Shown here one piece after another: positions 18,661-28,795 of a DNA stretch of 64,000 nt. The position numbers and the translations under genes were made by a program. Every line of letters starts with the position of its first letter. The first letter of the stretch is position 1. The stretch comes from Vibrio litoralis DSM 17657. GTDB taxonomy: Bacteria; Pseudomonadota; Gammaproteobacteria; Enterobacterales; Vibrionaceae. The notes below the pieces were generated by a model that ran no database searches, was not told the origin of the DNA, and was given only the letters and a program-made list of their open reading frames with translations. The DNA lies in assembly GCF_000426765.1 (NCBI RefSeq), contig NZ_KE384566.1, positions 529,830 through 593,829 on the forward strand. The letters are read 5' to 3'.

Positions 18661-19605
18661 ATGAATAAGTTTGATGATTTGTTTAATAAACCAGATTACT
18701 CACTGTATTCCAACTCAATGAGTTTTGTACGCAGACCTATGGTGCAAAGCCCAGTCGAAGCAGAGGCCGATGTGGTGGTATTAGGTGTGCCGTTTGATAT
18801 GGCAACCTCCGGACGTTCTGGCGCTCGTATGGGGCCGGATGCGATTCGTCGTGCTTCCGTCAATCTTGCATGGGAAAGTAAAAAGTTTCCGTGGGATTTT
18901 AATTTATTCAAATATACCAATGTGGTTGATGCCGGTGATTTGGTGTTTGATTGCGGTGACGCAGAAGATTTAACGCAGCGTTTAGAAGCGGCTGCGACTG
19001 AAATCATTGCGAGTGGAAAAACGTTATTAAGCTTAGGTGGTGATCACTTCATCACTTTGCCTTTATTACGTGCTCATGCAAAACAATATGGTGAGATGGC
19101 ATTGATTCATTTCGATGCTCACACTGATACTTACAGCAATGGCAGCCGTTATGATCACGGCACCATGTTTTATCATGCGCCGAAAGAAGGGCTGATTTCA
19201 CGTGAGCATTCGGTACAAATTGGCATTCGCACGGAATATAAGCAGCAAGGTCATGGTTTTAATGTGATCAACGCAATGGAAGCGAACGATTTATCTGCGG
19301 CAGAAATTGTCCAGAAAATCAAAGCGATAGTAGGGGATAAACCTGTCTATTTGACCTTTGATATTGATTGCTTAGATCCTGCATTTGCACCGGGTACTGG
19401 CACGCCGGTATGTGGTGGCATGACATCGGATAAAGTACTGAAAATTCTGCGCAACTTGCAAGGAATCAATTTGGTCGGAATGGATGTGGTTGAAGTGTCA
19501 CCGGCTTATGATCAAAGTGATATTACTGCCTTGGCTGGTGCAACGATCGCGTTAGATTTGCTGTATTTGTGGACTCAGCAGAGACTCAATCAAGCGCTTA
19601 ATTGA
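18661..19605 (+). CDS. speB: Agmatinase
   Basis: 314 residues, ureohydrolase family. It hydrolyses agmatine to putrescine and urea. The binuclear Mn ligands are visible as His129 in LGGDHF, Asp152/His154/Asp156 in HFDAHTDTY, and the aspartates of TFDIDCLDP. It starts two bases after the speA stop, implying translational coupling. A strong terminator follows at 19643. Confidence 0.96.
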   Translation: MNKFDDLFNKPDYSLYSNSMSFVRRPMVQSPVEAEADVVVLGVPFDMATSGRSGARMGPDAIRRASVNLAWESKKFPWDFNLFKYTNVVDAGDLVFDCGDAEDLTQRLEAAATEIIASGKTLLSLGGDHFITLPLLRAHAKQYGEMALIHFDAHTDTYSNGSRYDHGTMFYHAPKEGLISREHSVQIGIRTEYKQQGHGFNVINAMEANDLSAAEIVQKIKAIVGDKPVYLTFDIDCLDPAFAPGTGTPVCGGMTSDKVLKILRNLQGINLVGMDVVEVSPAYDQSDITALAGATIALDLLYLWTQQRLNQALN

Positions 19606-19642
19606 GACACTGAACTTTCATATTCTAAGTTGCCAAAAGATG

Positions 19643-19677
19643 AAATGCACAACTTTTACACGGTTGTGCATTTTTGT
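19643..19677 (+). terminator. Terminator of the speAB operon
   Basis: AAATGCACAAC pairs with GTTGTGCATTT around a short loop and is followed by T-rich sequence, about 40 bases after the speB stop. Confidence 0.85.
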
Positions 19678-19763
19678 TTGTCTTTTGTTACCAATCGATT
19701 GCTTTTGTGTGAGTCGCTGCTTAGAATTCGGCCATCTTCTCTTATTGATAGAATGAAATTGTA

Positions 19764-20603
19764 ATGAAATTAGAAACCGTCGATTACCTAGCTGATAATG
19801 CTGCTGAGTTATTTGTCAAATCTCTGCGAGATACTGGCTTTGGTGTACTGAAAAATCACCCAATTCCTAAAGAGTTGGTCGAGTCGATTTATGAAAATTG
19901 GCAACAGTTTTTTTTATCAGAACAAAAGAATGATTTTCACTTTAATGCTGAAACACAAGATGGTTATTTTCCACCGTTTGTTTCTGAGACGGCAAAAGGC
20001 CACAGCGTTAAAGACATTAAAGAATACTTTCATGTGTACCCTTGGGGGCAAATACCTGAGCAACTGAAAGCTCAGGTTTTAGATTACTATCAACGTGCAG
20101 ATTCGTTCGCACAAGAGTTACTAAGCTGGGTAGAGCAGTATGCGCCACAAGAAGTGCAAGAGAAGTTTTCTATTGCTTTGTCTGAGATGATCAAAGATAG
20201 CGATAAGACGTTATTGCGTATTCTTCATTACCCACCAATGACGGGTAATGAAGAGCCTGGCGCTATTCGTGCGGCAGCTCATGAAGATATCAATTTATTA
20301 ACTATTCTTCCGGCAGCTAACGAACCTGGACTACAAGTAAAAACGTTAGAAGGTGAATGGTTAGATGTGCCTTGTGACTTTGGGAATCTAATTATTAATA
20401 TTGGTGATATGCTGCAAGAAGCATCGGGAGGCTATTTCCCATCGACCACCCACCGAGTGATTAATCCAACTGGTGAGCGTCAAGAAAAGTCACGTATTTC
20501 GCTGCCGCTGTTCTTACACGCAAAACCGGATGTAGTGCTTTCTGAGCGTTATACCGCACATAGTTATTTGATGGAACGTTTACGAGAATTAGGGGTAATT
20601 TAA
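19764..20603 (+). CDS. 2-oxoglutarate/Fe(II)-dependent dioxygenase (isopenicillin N synthase-like)
   Basis: 279 residues. An N-terminal DIOX_N-like region (GFGVLKNHPIP) precedes the double-stranded beta-helix core. Iron ligands are His173 and Asp175 (AAHEDINLL) and His230 (STTHRVIN); Arg244 and Ser246 (SRISL) are the expected co-substrate contacts. The substrate is unknown. Proteins of this kind are common in proteobacteria as single genes. It lies after the speAB terminator with its own promoter region, so a polyamine link is only positional. Confidence 0.85.
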   Translation: MKLETVDYLADNAAELFVKSLRDTGFGVLKNHPIPKELVESIYENWQQFFLSEQKNDFHFNAETQDGYFPPFVSETAKGHSVKDIKEYFHVYPWGQIPEQLKAQVLDYYQRADSFAQELLSWVEQYAPQEVQEKFSIALSEMIKDSDKTLLRILHYPPMTGNEEPGAIRAAAHEDINLLTILPAANEPGLQVKTLEGEWLDVPCDFGNLIINIGDMLQEASGGYFPSTTHRVINPTGERQEKSRISLPLFLHAKPDVVLSERYTAHSYLMERLRELGVI

Positions 20604-20722
20604 CTCACACCTTAAAGTTACTTGGGTATATACCTTTAAAACCTATGATGGAATCTGAAAGGAGGAAGTCATGGGGTTTTTATTATTTGGATATTGGTCG
20701 TTTTAGATCAACAAACGTCGCC

Positions 20723-21655
20723 CTAGATAAACTTCCGTTGATAACGTTTTTCCATACTGATATTACCCAACAAGCCGCCTTGATGAATATACAGCAGTGG
20801 TTTGTTTGGGTTTGCTTTTTGCCAGTGCTGCAAACATTGCCACATGTATGGGTCGTAGAGTAGGTCAAATTCAATATTGGTTTGCTGCTTTAATTGCTGC
20901 CATATTTGGTAGTCTTGCGCATATAACTTACCAAATTGGTGCTTTGCTTTTCCATCTGTTGTGAGACTTGTTGTGAGAATAGTCGGGTGCAAAGGCTCAT
21001 TTAAACTATCAAATTGCTGGGTTAAGTACGCTTTGCCGCCAACGCAGGCACAGGTGATCACATCAATATTATTTGGTGTAAGAATATTTTGTGGCGTGAG
21101 GTGCTTGGTCAAATATAGCGCAGTGGTTCCTGTGCCAGATGGTAGCGCAACAGTTAAGGCGCTAATGCCTTGCGAGCTTTTCCAATCAATAATTTCTTGT
21201 GCTAACTGCTTAATGCCGCGTTCAGCAATCGGGCTTCTCCCTCCTTCTTCAACAAATAAACATTGCTCGTCAGGCTGACGAATTTGCTTAATGTAATCAC
21301 TAGGATGAAGATCGGAAGAAAGGGCACTCACTTCGATGAGTTTTGCGCCTAATGCTAATGCTGCTTGATAATTACCAATGGGGTTTTGTTTTAACCAGTT
21401 AGGAATATGGTCAACATAAAACTCTAACTGCCAGCCTTTGAGTTTCGCCAGTGCAGCCAAGCTGTATAACGAATTCGCTTGGGGTGAACCATAGCCAATA
21501 AGCGTGGTGACTTTTGGGTAGTCATCTTCCAGTAGCGCCATAAATTTACGGGCTTTATTACCTGAAAATTCTGGGTGAAGCAGGTCATCCCGTTTTAAAT
21601 AAAAAGGATGACCGTTGAAGGTGTGGTGGGTGATGGGGGTATCGGCTAGTTTCAT
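20723..21655 (-). CDS. PLP-dependent ACC deaminase / D-cysteine desulfhydrase family protein
   Basis: 310 residues from the ATG at 21655; upstream codons in the same frame run into intergenic repeat sequence and are not used. It is a type II PLP enzyme of the tryptophan synthase beta fold: the Lys of SGNKARKF binds PLP, and LPSGTGTTA is the phosphate loop. Substrates may be D-cysteine, ACC or related amino acids; a D-cysteine-type activity is likelier for a bacterium of this kind, but the sequence does not decide. It is shorter than DcyD (about 330), mostly at the N terminus. Confidence 0.8.
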   Translation of the reverse strand: MKLADTPITHHTFNGHPFYLKRDDLLHPEFSGNKARKFMALLEDDYPKVTTLIGYGSPQANSLYSLAALAKLKGWQLEFYVDHIPNWLKQNPIGNYQAALALGAKLIEVSALSSDLHPSDYIKQIRQPDEQCLFVEEGGRSPIAERGIKQLAQEIIDWKSSQGISALTVALPSGTGTTALYLTKHLTPQNILTPNNIDVITCACVGGKAYLTQQFDSLNEPLHPTILTTSLTTDGKAKHQFGKLYAQDYQIWQQLKQQTNIEFDLLYDPYMWQCLQHWQKANPNKPLLYIHQGGLLGNISMEKRYQRKFI

Positions 21656-21786
21656 ACTCAATGGCGAGATTATAGTTCCTAGTATATAGGTTGCTCGGGC
21701 ACTTCGTTTCTCGTAACTCGAATCAGGCTTTATTTCAATATTCAGCTTTCTCAAGAAACGAGCAGAGCAGCAACGACATATAATTT

Positions 21787-21909
21787 CGTCATTCCAGCCG
21801 AGTCTCAGCGAGAGCAGGAATCTACTTACAACGCGTTGAGACTCAATTGAGTGAGTAACGTATCGTAGGAGATCCTGAACTGCGCTCCTTCGTCGCTTTT
21901 CAGGATGAC
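21787..21909 (-). repeat. Dispersed intergenic hairpin repeats, inverted copy
   Basis: 21787-21825 is the reverse complement of the GATTCCCGC...GGAATGACG hairpin found twice at 6230-6440. 21870-21909 is the reverse complement of the repeat at 60-100 and 6501-6541. A GAGAAGCG(T/A)AGCGC segment follows at 21979-21993. The whole gap 21656-22015 is repeat-derived and holds no gene. Confidence 0.8.
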
Positions 21910-22015
21910 GCAGTTTAGTGGATTTTTCGTTTCTCGTGGCTTGTTACTCGAACGACGCTTTGCTTTTTCAAGTAACGAGAAGCGTAGCGCTCGAAATACG
22001 AGTTACGCTCTAAGA

Positions 22016-24340
22016 CTATCTCGCGCGACTACCTGCAGGTTTACCCTTTGGCTTACCTTTAAACCCAGTGCTTTTACCTTGATTTGGTTTGTTTTGTCCC
22101 GCTGGTTTACGGTTAACACCTGCTGGCTTTTTATTACCAGTCGATTTACCGTTGCCATTACCTTGTGGACGTTCACCACCTAACCCCGGCTGACCTTTAG
22201 ATCCAGTGTGTTTAGTCGCAAAACGGTTAGCGCCATGACGACCTGATTTACGACGTTGTGCTGGCGTTAGAGTATCGACTGCATCTTCAGCGGGTACTAG
22301 ACAGCTCGGCTTATCACCAATTAAATGCTTTTTACCCATGTTAATTAACGCTTCACGGATCATAGGCCAGTTAGCTGGGTCGTGATAACGCAGTAATCCT
22401 TTATGTAAGCGACGCTGACGTTCACCTTTAGCAACCGTCACGTTTTCACGTTGTTTGTATTTAACACGCTTCAATGGGTTGGTTTCTGAGTAATACATTG
22501 AGGTTGCATTACACATTGGCGATGGGTAGAAGTTCTGTACCTGATCACACTCAAAGTTATTGCTCTTGAGCCACAACGCTAAGTTCAGCATGTCTTCATC
22601 TTCGGTACCCGGGTGAGCCGAAATAAAGTAAGGGATCAGATATTGTTTTTTACCTGCTTCTGCACTGTATTTTTCAAACATTTGCTTGAAGGTATCGTAA
22701 GTGCCCATACCCGGCTTCATCATTTTATTTAATGGGCCATTTTCAGTATGTTCAGGCGCAATTTTTAAGTAACCGCCAACGTGATGGGTAACCAGTTCTT
22801 TCACGTATTCAGGTGATTCAATTGCTAAGTCATAACGAACGCCTGATGCGACCATCACTTTCTTGATACCCGGCACTTTACGCGCAGCGCGGTATAAATC
22901 AATGGTGTGTTGGTGATCGGTATTCAGCTTGTTACAGATACCCGGGAACACACAAGATGGACGGCGGCAGTTAGCTTCGGCTTTTGGATCGGAACAACCT
23001 AAACGGTACATGTTGGCCGTTGGACCACCGAGATCTGAAATTGTGCCAGTAAAGCCGGGTACTTTGTCGCGAATGTCTTCCATTTCATTCAGAATAGACT
23101 CTTGCGAGCGGTTTTGAATAATACGACCTTCGTGTTCTGTGATAGAGCAGAATGAACAACCGCCAAAGCAACCACGCATGATATTTACAGAGGTTTTAAT
23201 CATGTCGTAAGCTGGGATTTTTGCCTTGCCATACATCGGATGTGGGCGGCGTGCATACGGTAGACCAAACACAAAATCCATTTCTTCTGTTGAAAGCGGG
23301 ATAGGGGCTTGGTTTACCCATAATTCACGGTCGCCATGCTTTTGAATTAAAGCGCGACCCGAGTATGGGTTGGTTTCCAAATGCATAATGCGGCTAGCGT
23401 GCGCGTATAGAATTCGGTCGTTATTTAATTTTTCAAACGGCGGTAAGCGAACCGCGGTGCTTTTTGAATCATGACGCGGTTTGCGATCTAACTTTATTTG
23501 CTGCGGCTGAATTTCAATCGGCTGGGCTTGAGCTTTTTGGGCATCTTCCGCTTGCTGATCTTTAGATTGGGTATCGCAGTTGCTTTCTACTTCATACGGG
23601 TTAATTGGTACGAAGACCGCTTTGCTTGGCTTTTCAATACGTGAAGAATCAATTACTGTGTAGCCTTCTGGAACCGCTGGTAAGTTAACCGCAGTGCCAC
23701 GAATGTGGGTCATTTCGCTGATTGATTCTTGGTTGGCAAGGCGATGCGCCACTTCAACCAAGGCTCGTTCGGCGTTACCAAATAGAAGAATGTCAGCTTT
23801 GGCATCAAATAAGACTGAACGGCGAACTTTATCTGACCAGTAATCGTAGTGAGCGATACGGCGTAAGCTTGCCTCAATGCCGCCTAGAACAATTGGAGTT
23901 TCTTTGTATGCTTCACGACAACGTTGTGAGTACACTAACGTAGCACGGTCAGGGCGTTTACCACCTTCGTTATTTGGCGTGTAGGCGTCATCGTGACGAA
24001 GTTTTCTATCAGAGGTGTAACGGTTGATCATTGAATCCATGTTGCCAGCGGTAATTCCGAAAAATAGATTCGGTTGACCGAGCTTCATGAAGTCGTTTTT
24101 ATTTTCCCATTTTGGTTGCGCAATAATGCCGACACGAAAGCCTTGCGCTTCCAGTAATCGACCGATGATCGCCATCCCAAAACTTGGATGATCGACATAA
24201 GCATCGCCCGTTACAATAATAATGTCACAGCTATCCCAGCCAAGTGCATCCATTTCTTTTCGACTGGTCGGTAGGAATGGCGCAGGACCAAAACACTCGG
24301 CCCAGAATTTTGGGTATTCGTTAATCTTATTTGAAATCAA
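22016..24340 (-). CDS. ygiQ: YgiQ family radical SAM protein
   Basis: 774 residues. The N-terminal UPF0313 domain ([32 protein letters not shown]) is followed by a radical SAM core with the [4Fe-4S] motif [10 protein letters not shown] near residue 390. The C terminus is a low-complexity tail rich in K, P, G and N (about 710-774). The function of YgiQ is not established; its highly conserved form suggests a housekeeping modification enzyme. Its start lies only 44 bases from the prophage integrase stop and both read the same way, so its native promoter may have been displaced by the prophage. Confidence 0.9.
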   Translation of the reverse strand: MISNKINEYPKFWAECFGPAPFLPTSRKEMDALGWDSCDIIIVTGDAYVDHPSFGMAIIGRLLEAQGFRVGIIAQPKWENKNDFMKLGQPNLFFGITAGNMDSMINRYTSDRKLRHDDAYTPNNEGGKRPDRATLVYSQRCREAYKETPIVLGGIEASLRRIAHYDYWSDKVRRSVLFDAKADILLFGNAERALVEVAHRLANQESISEMTHIRGTAVNLPAVPEGYTVIDSSRIEKPSKAVFVPINPYEVESNCDTQSKDQQAEDAQKAQAQPIEIQPQQIKLDRKPRHDSKSTAVRLPPFEKLNNDRILYAHASRIMHLETNPYSGRALIQKHGDRELWVNQAPIPLSTEEMDFVFGLPYARRPHPMYGKAKIPAYDMIKTSVNIMRGCFGGCSFCSITEHEGRIIQNRSQESILNEMEDIRDKVPGFTGTISDLGGPTANMYRLGCSDPKAEANCRRPSCVFPGICNKLNTDHQHTIDLYRAARKVPGIKKVMVASGVRYDLAIESPEYVKELVTHHVGGYLKIAPEHTENGPLNKMMKPGMGTYDTFKQMFEKYSAEAGKKQYLIPYFISAHPGTEDEDMLNLALWLKSNNFECDQVQNFYPSPMCNATSMYYSETNPLKRVKYKQRENVTVAKGERQRRLHKGLLRYHDPANWPMIREALINMGKKHLIGDKPSCLVPAEDAVDTLTPAQRRKSGRHGANRFATKHTGSKGQPGLGGERPQGNGNGKSTGNKKPAGVNRKPAGQNKPNQGKSTGFKGKPKGKPAGSRAR

Positions 24341-24384
24341 AATGTTACCTTATTATGTTCTCTTTTGGGGGCATATAGGGGACA
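24341..24384. other. Probable attL region between ygiQ and int
   Basis: The only bases between the chromosomal gene and the integrase are these 44, including TTTTGGGGGCATATAGGGGA. The crossover core must lie here or in the first codons of ygiQ. The core cannot be defined without the right junction. Confidence 0.5.
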
Positions 24385-25581
24385 TTAGCTGTAAATTTGA
24401 TTAAGAAGATCAACTTGCCCTTGAGTGAAATCACCAACCCAGTCACCATACGTATTATACACTTCTTTCGCGGATGCGTGGCCCATCTGTTTAGCGATAA
24501 ACGTTGGGTTCGCTCCTGCTGATAACATCCAGCAGGCGAAAGTGTGTCTCGTTTGGTATGGGTTTCTATCTTTAACGCCCGATCGCGCGCAACATATCTT
24601 AAACTTCTCGTTAATGCTAGAGAAGAAATAAAAATCTGTCATGTGGCCGTGATGCCGAGCGGTGAGCTTTGGTGTGAACACTGGCCTTATGTTTTCATTT
24701 ATTTTTGAACCATAAGAGCGTAAGTGCTTCTCTATTAAGACAGGTTTGTATGTTGACGTTAACTCGAACTGATCAAGTAATGCTCGCTTAGCCGGTTCAA
24801 GTAAATTTATTTCCCTTTCACCTGATTTGGTTTTGGGCAACTTAAACAGCCCCTTTAGGGTGATATTTCTATTCACCGTTATAGTGCCTTTTTTAAGGTC
24901 TATATCCTCCCATGCTAATGATGCTAATTCGCCATGCCTCATTCCTGTGTAAACCGCGAGAGTCCAGAAATTCGCATCCTGACGATGACGGCAAGAAGAT
25001 ATAAATTTTTCAAACTCAGATTTACTGAATGGAGCTGGCTTCTTTTTATCTATCTTTAGCTCTCGAACTCCTCGCAATATTGCCTCGTCACAATAACCAT
25101 TATTAGCTGCAAAACCTAAAGCGCCTTTTATGGTTCTCATGTAGGTATTTGTTGTTCCAGGTGAGCAAGTCGATAAAAAGAAAGCTCGGATCTCAAGTAA
25201 GTCTTGCTGCTTAAGGCTTCTTACTGGCCTGTTCTTATCCCAAAATAGAAAGGTTTGTGATATTCGGTTTTTGTAGTTCGTTAAAGTGGCAGGGGTTATC
25301 TCAAATGACTTAACCTCAATCCACTTATTAAAGAGGGTTTCGAGTGTCATTTCAGCTTCTTGATTCTCAAGTCTCGCTCGTTTTGATTCGGGAAACCATT
25401 CAGAATAAACAAAGTTACCTGATTTTATCGCATAGCAAACAGACGCTCTCCGCTGAGCTGCTTGCTTGATATTTTTCGGGGTAGGTTCCAAGCTAATAGA
25501 CTCACGAACTCGCTTTCCTTTATACATAAACCAGATCCGCAGCTTTCCACTGTGAATCTCAACTCCTGTCGCTAGCTTCAT
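24385..25581 (-). CDS. int: Tyrosine-recombinase prophage integrase
   Basis: 398 residues. An N-terminal arm-binding domain (1-70) precedes a core-binding SAM-like domain (about 78-165) and a catalytic domain (about 185-390). Catalytic residues are visible: Arg215 (GMRHGEL), Arg345-His346 (YQTRHTF), His368 (QMGHAS) and Tyr378 (NTYGDW). The usual first histidine of box II is replaced by Tyr342, as in many lambdoid integrases. It integrates and, with Xis, excises the prophage at the adjacent site. It is the last gene of the leftward operon, directly after xis. Confidence 0.95.
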   Translation of the reverse strand: MKLATGVEIHSGKLRIWFMYKGKRVRESISLEPTPKNIKQAAQRRASVCYAIKSGNFVYSEWFPESKRARLENQEAEMTLETLFNKWIEVKSFEITPATLTNYKNRISQTFLFWDKNRPVRSLKQQDLLEIRAFFLSTCSPGTTNTYMRTIKGALGFAANNGYCDEAILRGVRELKIDKKKPAPFSKSEFEKFISSCRHRQDANFWTLAVYTGMRHGELASLAWEDIDLKKGTITVNRNITLKGLFKLPKTKSGEREINLLEPAKRALLDQFELTSTYKPVLIEKHLRSYGSKINENIRPVFTPKLTARHHGHMTDFYFFSSINEKFKICCARSGVKDRNPYQTRHTFACWMLSAGANPTFIAKQMGHASAKEVYNTYGDWVGDFTQGQVDLLNQIYS

Positions 25582-25587
25582 AAGCCC

Positions 25588-25842
25588 TCACATTACAGGG
25601 TACTCATCCACCCAGCGTGTAATTTCATTAATGTTATAAAGTATTTTTGCCTTGCCGTGACTGTACTGGCCTGACGTTCCGACTTTGCGATAGTGTTTCT
25701 TCTCGGACCATTGAGCTTGGCGGTAGTTGTTCAGCTCGGTTTTAGTCATTGAAAAGATTTGCATGATAACCGCCTCGCCAACCCACTTAGGCAGAGGGAT
25801 TGATACTGGTGGTTGATATGACTCAACGGATTTTCCGGCCAT
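25588..25842 (-). CDS. xis: Excisionase (DUF1233/Xis type)
   Basis: 84 residues from the ATG at 25842, chosen because AAGGAG lies 7 bases before it; an upstream in-frame ATG would contain this ribosome site. The pattern PKWVGEAVIMQIFSMTK, then HYRK, then INEITRWVDEYP matches the DUF1233 putative-excisionase family, a small winged-helix DNA-binding protein. Its position 6 bases upstream of int supports the call. It should bend attR/attL DNA and direct excision. Confidence 0.8.
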   Translation of the reverse strand: MAGKSVESYQPPVSIPLPKWVGEAVIMQIFSMTKTELNNYRQAQWSEKKHYRKVGTSGQYSHGKAKILYNINEITRWVDEYPVM

Positions 25843-25861
25843 ATATAACTCCTTACGAAAC

Positions 25862-25974
25862 AAAAATCACCCACCAAATCGAAACCAATCTGGTAGGTGA
25901 CAAGTTAAAGAAAATACGCTATGCAGCGCTATACTTGAATGGGTATAAAAAAGCCCATCGAGTGATGAGCTTTG
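25862..25974 (-). terminator. Two minus-strand terminator-like hairpins between ssb and xis
   Basis: On the minus strand AAAGCTCATC / GATGGGCTTT followed by a T run lies at 25947-25974. TCACCTACCA / TGGTGGGTGA followed by TTTTTG lies at 25862-25900. Both sit between the ssb stop and the xis start, so int/xis expression would need read-through or a local promoter. A plus-strand ORF here is not credible. Confidence 0.7.
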
Positions 25975-26021
25975 TTAGGCTGATAGAGCAATTCTTTACA
26001 AAACTAGATCTCAGATAATCC

Positions 26022-26537
26022 TCAAAACGGAATATCATCATCAAAATCCATTGGTGGCTCGTTGTACTGCGGAGCGCTGTTGTTTTCATTATTGGGTGGA
26101 TACCGATGTTGATCATTATTCTTTGCTGGTGGATTTGCTTGACCGTTGCTTGATGGCTGTTGTGGTTGGCCCCAAGCTTGATCACGTTTACCGCCTAACA
26201 TTTGCATGCTGCCATTAAAGCCTTTAACGACAACTTGAGTGGTGTAACGATCTTGACCGCTTTGATCTTGCCACTTGCGTGTTTCTAATTGGCCCTCGAT
26301 ATAAACCTGAGAACCTTTCTTTAGATATTCCCCGGCAACTTCTGCCAACTTGCCGAACAGGGCAACACGATGCCACTCTGTTTTCTCGCGCTGCTCACCA
26401 GTGGCTTTATCACGCCATGATTCGCTGGTGGCTACAGTGAGAGTTGCGACCGCACCACCACTAGGTAGGTATCGAATTTCAGGATCATTTCCTAAGTTAC
26501 CTACTAGGATTACTTTGTTTATGCCTTTGCTAGCCAT
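26022..26537 (-). CDS. ssb: Single-stranded DNA-binding protein
   Basis: 171 residues. The N-terminal OB fold (1-112) includes [19 protein letters not shown] and [18 protein letters not shown]-rich linker follows, and the C terminus ends in the canonical acidic tip DDDIPF that binds host repair and replication proteins. Length and domains are complete. A phage copy would coat ssDNA made during phage replication and recombination, working with the nearby exonuclease and the RdgC-like protein. Confidence 0.95.
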   Translation of the reverse strand: MASKGINKVILVGNLGNDPEIRYLPSGGAVATLTVATSESWRDKATGEQREKTEWHRVALFGKLAEVAGEYLKKGSQVYIEGQLETRKWQDQSGQDRYTTQVVVKGFNGSMQMLGGKRDQAWGQPQQPSSNGQANPPAKNNDQHRYPPNNENNSAPQYNEPPMDFDDDIPF

Positions 26538-26637
26538 GAAAGCACTCCTTAACTAAATAGTATGCTTTTTCAAAATCGATAGAGCGCATACCCCAATGAA
26601 TATGCGCTTGTAGGTGAGGGTATCTTTTGGGCATTTT

Positions 26638-27234
26638 TCATCGCCTCCCCATTTCTAACGTGATCATGCTTAGCGTATCTTTCGCTGCATCGTGCAAAGC
26701 ATGGTGGTGAATGAATCCCTCGGGATGTTCTTCTTTTACATAACCGTTACGAGTGCCGGCTAATGTATCGATAACGGTACGAACGCAACGAAAGCGATTG
26801 TATCGCCAAGGTTGAGTGATACCGCATTGTTGAAAGGCATGATCGAGAATGCCACCATCAAAGTCATAACCACGGCAGAAGATTTGCCCTTGGTCTTTTT
26901 TGAGTGGTTCAACGTGTTCGGATAAGTGTCTCTTGATCATTTCGAGCGCATCACGAATTTTAATATCGTGCTCGCTTTCTTGTAGAACGTGACGCGCATC
27001 TTCACCTTGTTGTTCCCACCACTCTTGAGTGCCTGCCGAAGTGCTAAACATTAGCCCTCCAATTAAGTAGCTGCTCATCTCAATTTTGACATACAAACTA
27101 GAAGGGCGGTTACACAGTTCTTCAAATGTGACTTGCTCGCCGAAGTTAAAGGGCACGACGCCAATACTTAGGATCTTTGCGGTGGTTTCAGTGTCGAGTG
27201 TTTCTAGGTCGATGGTTGCATTTTGGTATTTCAT
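26638..27234 (-). CDS. DEDD 3'-5' exonuclease, phage Rv2179c-like
   Basis: 198 residues. DEDD-type acidic motifs are visible: IDLETLDTE (ExoI), RGYDFDGGILDHAF (ExoII) and HHALHDAAKDT (ExoIII, DEDDh type). The TQEWWEQQ segment is characteristic of the Rv2179c-like exoribonuclease/exonuclease family found in many phages. The substrate may be RNA or DNA. It overlaps the next upstream gene by four bases, so they are translated together. Confidence 0.85.
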   Translation of the reverse strand: MKYQNATIDLETLDTETTAKILSIGVVPFNFGEQVTFEELCNRPSSLYVKIEMSSYLIGGLMFSTSAGTQEWWEQQGEDARHVLQESEHDIKIRDALEMIKRHLSEHVEPLKKDQGQIFCRGYDFDGGILDHAFQQCGITQPWRYNRFRCVRTVIDTLAGTRNGYVKEEHPEGFIHHHALHDAAKDTLSMITLEMGRR

Positions 27235-27554
27235 TTTAAAACCTTTAGCTGATAGGAATTCGATAAGATGGTCGGCTTTGGTATTTTCGAGTCAACATGC
27301 CGGCTAAACGGAACAGAGCTAATCCACTGGCTATGGTTTACCACTTTATAAACGGTACTGCTTTTATATTGATCGGCGTTTAGGGTTAACTCGGTTCCAT
27401 GAACAAAAGGGTCGAATATTAAGATTTTGATATATCGACTACCCATTGATGAGATCATGGCTAAGCATCGTTCACCTGTAATTGGGTGGAACGTGACGAT
27501 ATATTCACGCAGGCACATTTCCGCCAATTTCTTTTTGGTTACGTAGAGCTTCAT
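27231..27554 (-). CDS. Hypothetical phage protein (107 aa)
   Basis: Not recognised. It is a basic, beta-rich looking small protein starting MKLYVTKKKLAEMC, without membrane segments or cysteine motifs. It overlaps the exonuclease gene by four bases (ATGA type), which argues that it is a real operon member. Confidence 0.6.
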   Translation of the reverse strand: MKLYVTKKKLAEMCLREYIVTFHPITGERCLAMISSMGSRYIKILIFDPFVHGTELTLNADQYKSSTVYKVVNHSQWISSVPFSRHVDSKIPKPTILSNSYQLKVLK

Positions 27555-27566
27555 TCATACGCCTTT

Positions 27567-27797
27567 TTAACTGTTTGGTGGGAATTGAATAGGATCGGCT
27601 TGCTCAAACACGGTGTTAATGTCGAAATCTTTAGTAAAGTGCGTCCATTTACTGTCATCGAACCCGCACTCAATATAACCATGAGAAAAGCAAATCTCTG
27701 GTGGCTCGCCTAATATTTTCCCATCATGCCAACTGAACGAGAAAAACAGGCAGTATCCATAATCCTCGTGATAGTCTTCTGTTTTATGTAGTTTCAT
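27567..27797 (-). CDS. Hypothetical phage protein (76 aa)
   Basis: Not recognised. It is acidic, with many aromatic and His residues (EDYHEDYGYCLFFSFSWHDG). Its start overlaps the end of the upstream gene by 14 bases. Operon position is the main support. Confidence 0.55.
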   Translation of the reverse strand: MKLHKTEDYHEDYGYCLFFSFSWHDGKILGEPPEICFSHGYIECGFDDSKWTHFTKDFDINTVFEQADPIQFPPNS

Positions 27798-28380
27798 TGT
27801 TGATGCCTTTCAACTGGTTGGCGGTTAGTGATTTGATCCAGTTTCTAAGCTCAATCATTGGATAGCAGAAACACATACTGATCGCATAAATATATAATTT
27901 CGGGTAATCATGCTGCTTTCGATCAATAAACGCTTGAGCTGCTGCTTCGGTAAAATGCGAATTGACAGTGACTTCTATTTCTTGCATATGGAGCTTCTTA
28001 ATACCTTCCGGTAGATCCATCCACCCATGGCAGTCGTAGTTATCATTAAAGTCGGCAATGAATGAATTCCCTGAAAACTCGATGCCAGCTTCTTCATCGC
28101 ACCACTCCATACACCACTTTTCATGGCTTTCTAATAAGTGCTCCGCAAGGGCGTTATAGTTATCCGAACTTTTTGAATGATAAAGCGTGATTCCATCTTC
28201 ACAATCTACTATTTCAAAGTGGCTTTCGTTATAACCTTCTTCTGTTATTAGGCTCGTTTTGTATCGAACTTCAAACAAAGGATCTGCCGTCATCCGATTA
28301 CTTTGAGTGTTAATTTGATTTGACATTTCAATTAGAAAATCTGGTATCTCCACTAATTCTTTAACTTGTTTTTTGTTCAT
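27784..28380 (-). CDS. Conserved hypothetical phage protein
   Basis: 198 residues from the ATG at 28380, preceded by AAGAGGT; an upstream in-frame start would lack a site. The C-terminal segment (VTVNSHFTEAAAQAFIDRK then LYIYAISMCFCYPMIELRNW) resembles a widely spread phage hypothetical family in which a TEKAAEEFI-like helix precedes a YV-x-S-L-Y strand. The biochemical role is unknown. It is an acidic protein with no enzymatic motif. Confidence 0.65.
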   Translation of the reverse strand: MNKKQVKELVEIPDFLIEMSNQINTQSNRMTADPLFEVRYKTSLITEEGYNESHFEIVDCEDGITLYHSKSSDNYNALAEHLLESHEKWCMEWCDEEAGIEFSGNSFIADFNDNYDCHGWMDLPEGIKKLHMQEIEVTVNSHFTEAAAQAFIDRKQHDYPKLYIYAISMCFCYPMIELRNWIKSLTANQLKGINNETT

Positions 28381-28432
28381 CGCATATACCTCTTTAACCA
28401 CCAACGTGAATGCGGTAGTTGTTTATTTTTCA

Positions 28433-28795
28433 TTAATCCGCCCTCGCATTTTTATGGCGAGTCCATGCAAAATCAGGACGTTCATTTAAAACCCATAAGT
28501 GACGCATGTTTGCATCATTAATAAGCTCGCTATCTTCTGGGTAGACCTCGACAGCGCATTTAGCGCCATAACCAACGGCTGATTTAATTGCTTGGAGCTC
28601 ATCAAAAGTAATGCCATCTTTCCAGTTATTACCCCTGCGCTTAACACTGTTCACAGTGATACGAGTAAGGTTTTCGCTTTCAATGAATACCTGCACTAAG
28701 TATTCACTGCTTTGATAAACGTAAAGAGGTTGTCTTCGGCCCCGAGATGGTGGGAAATTTGATTGATGAACTTCTTTAAAGGGCTTTACTTTCAC
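28433..28795 (-). CDS. Conserved phage protein (DUF7694-like)
   Basis: About 120 residues if the GTG at 28795 is used (AGAGG upstream); an ATG at 28819 is the alternative. The segment DGITFDELQAIKSAVGYG, then EVYPEDSELINDANMRHLW, is a recurrent phage-protein signature that I associate with DUF7694. No function is known. It overlaps the preceding cysteine-rich gene by about 20 bases. Confidence 0.65.
   Translation of the reverse strand: MKVKPFKEVHQSNFPPSRGRRQPLYVYQSSEYLVQVFIESENLTRITVNSVKRRGNNWKDGITFDELQAIKSAVGYGAKCAVEVYPEDSELINDANMRHLWVLNERPDFAWTRHKNARAD

Noticed and set aside
20645..20863. Plus-strand 72-codon ORF antisense to the PLP enzyme
   Set aside because: Lies mostly inside the real minus-strand gene and has no recognisable features, although GGAGG precedes a possible start.
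25800..26018. Plus-strand ORF across the ssb-xis gap
   Set aside because: Opposite to a consistent leftward operon and composed of the two terminator hairpins.
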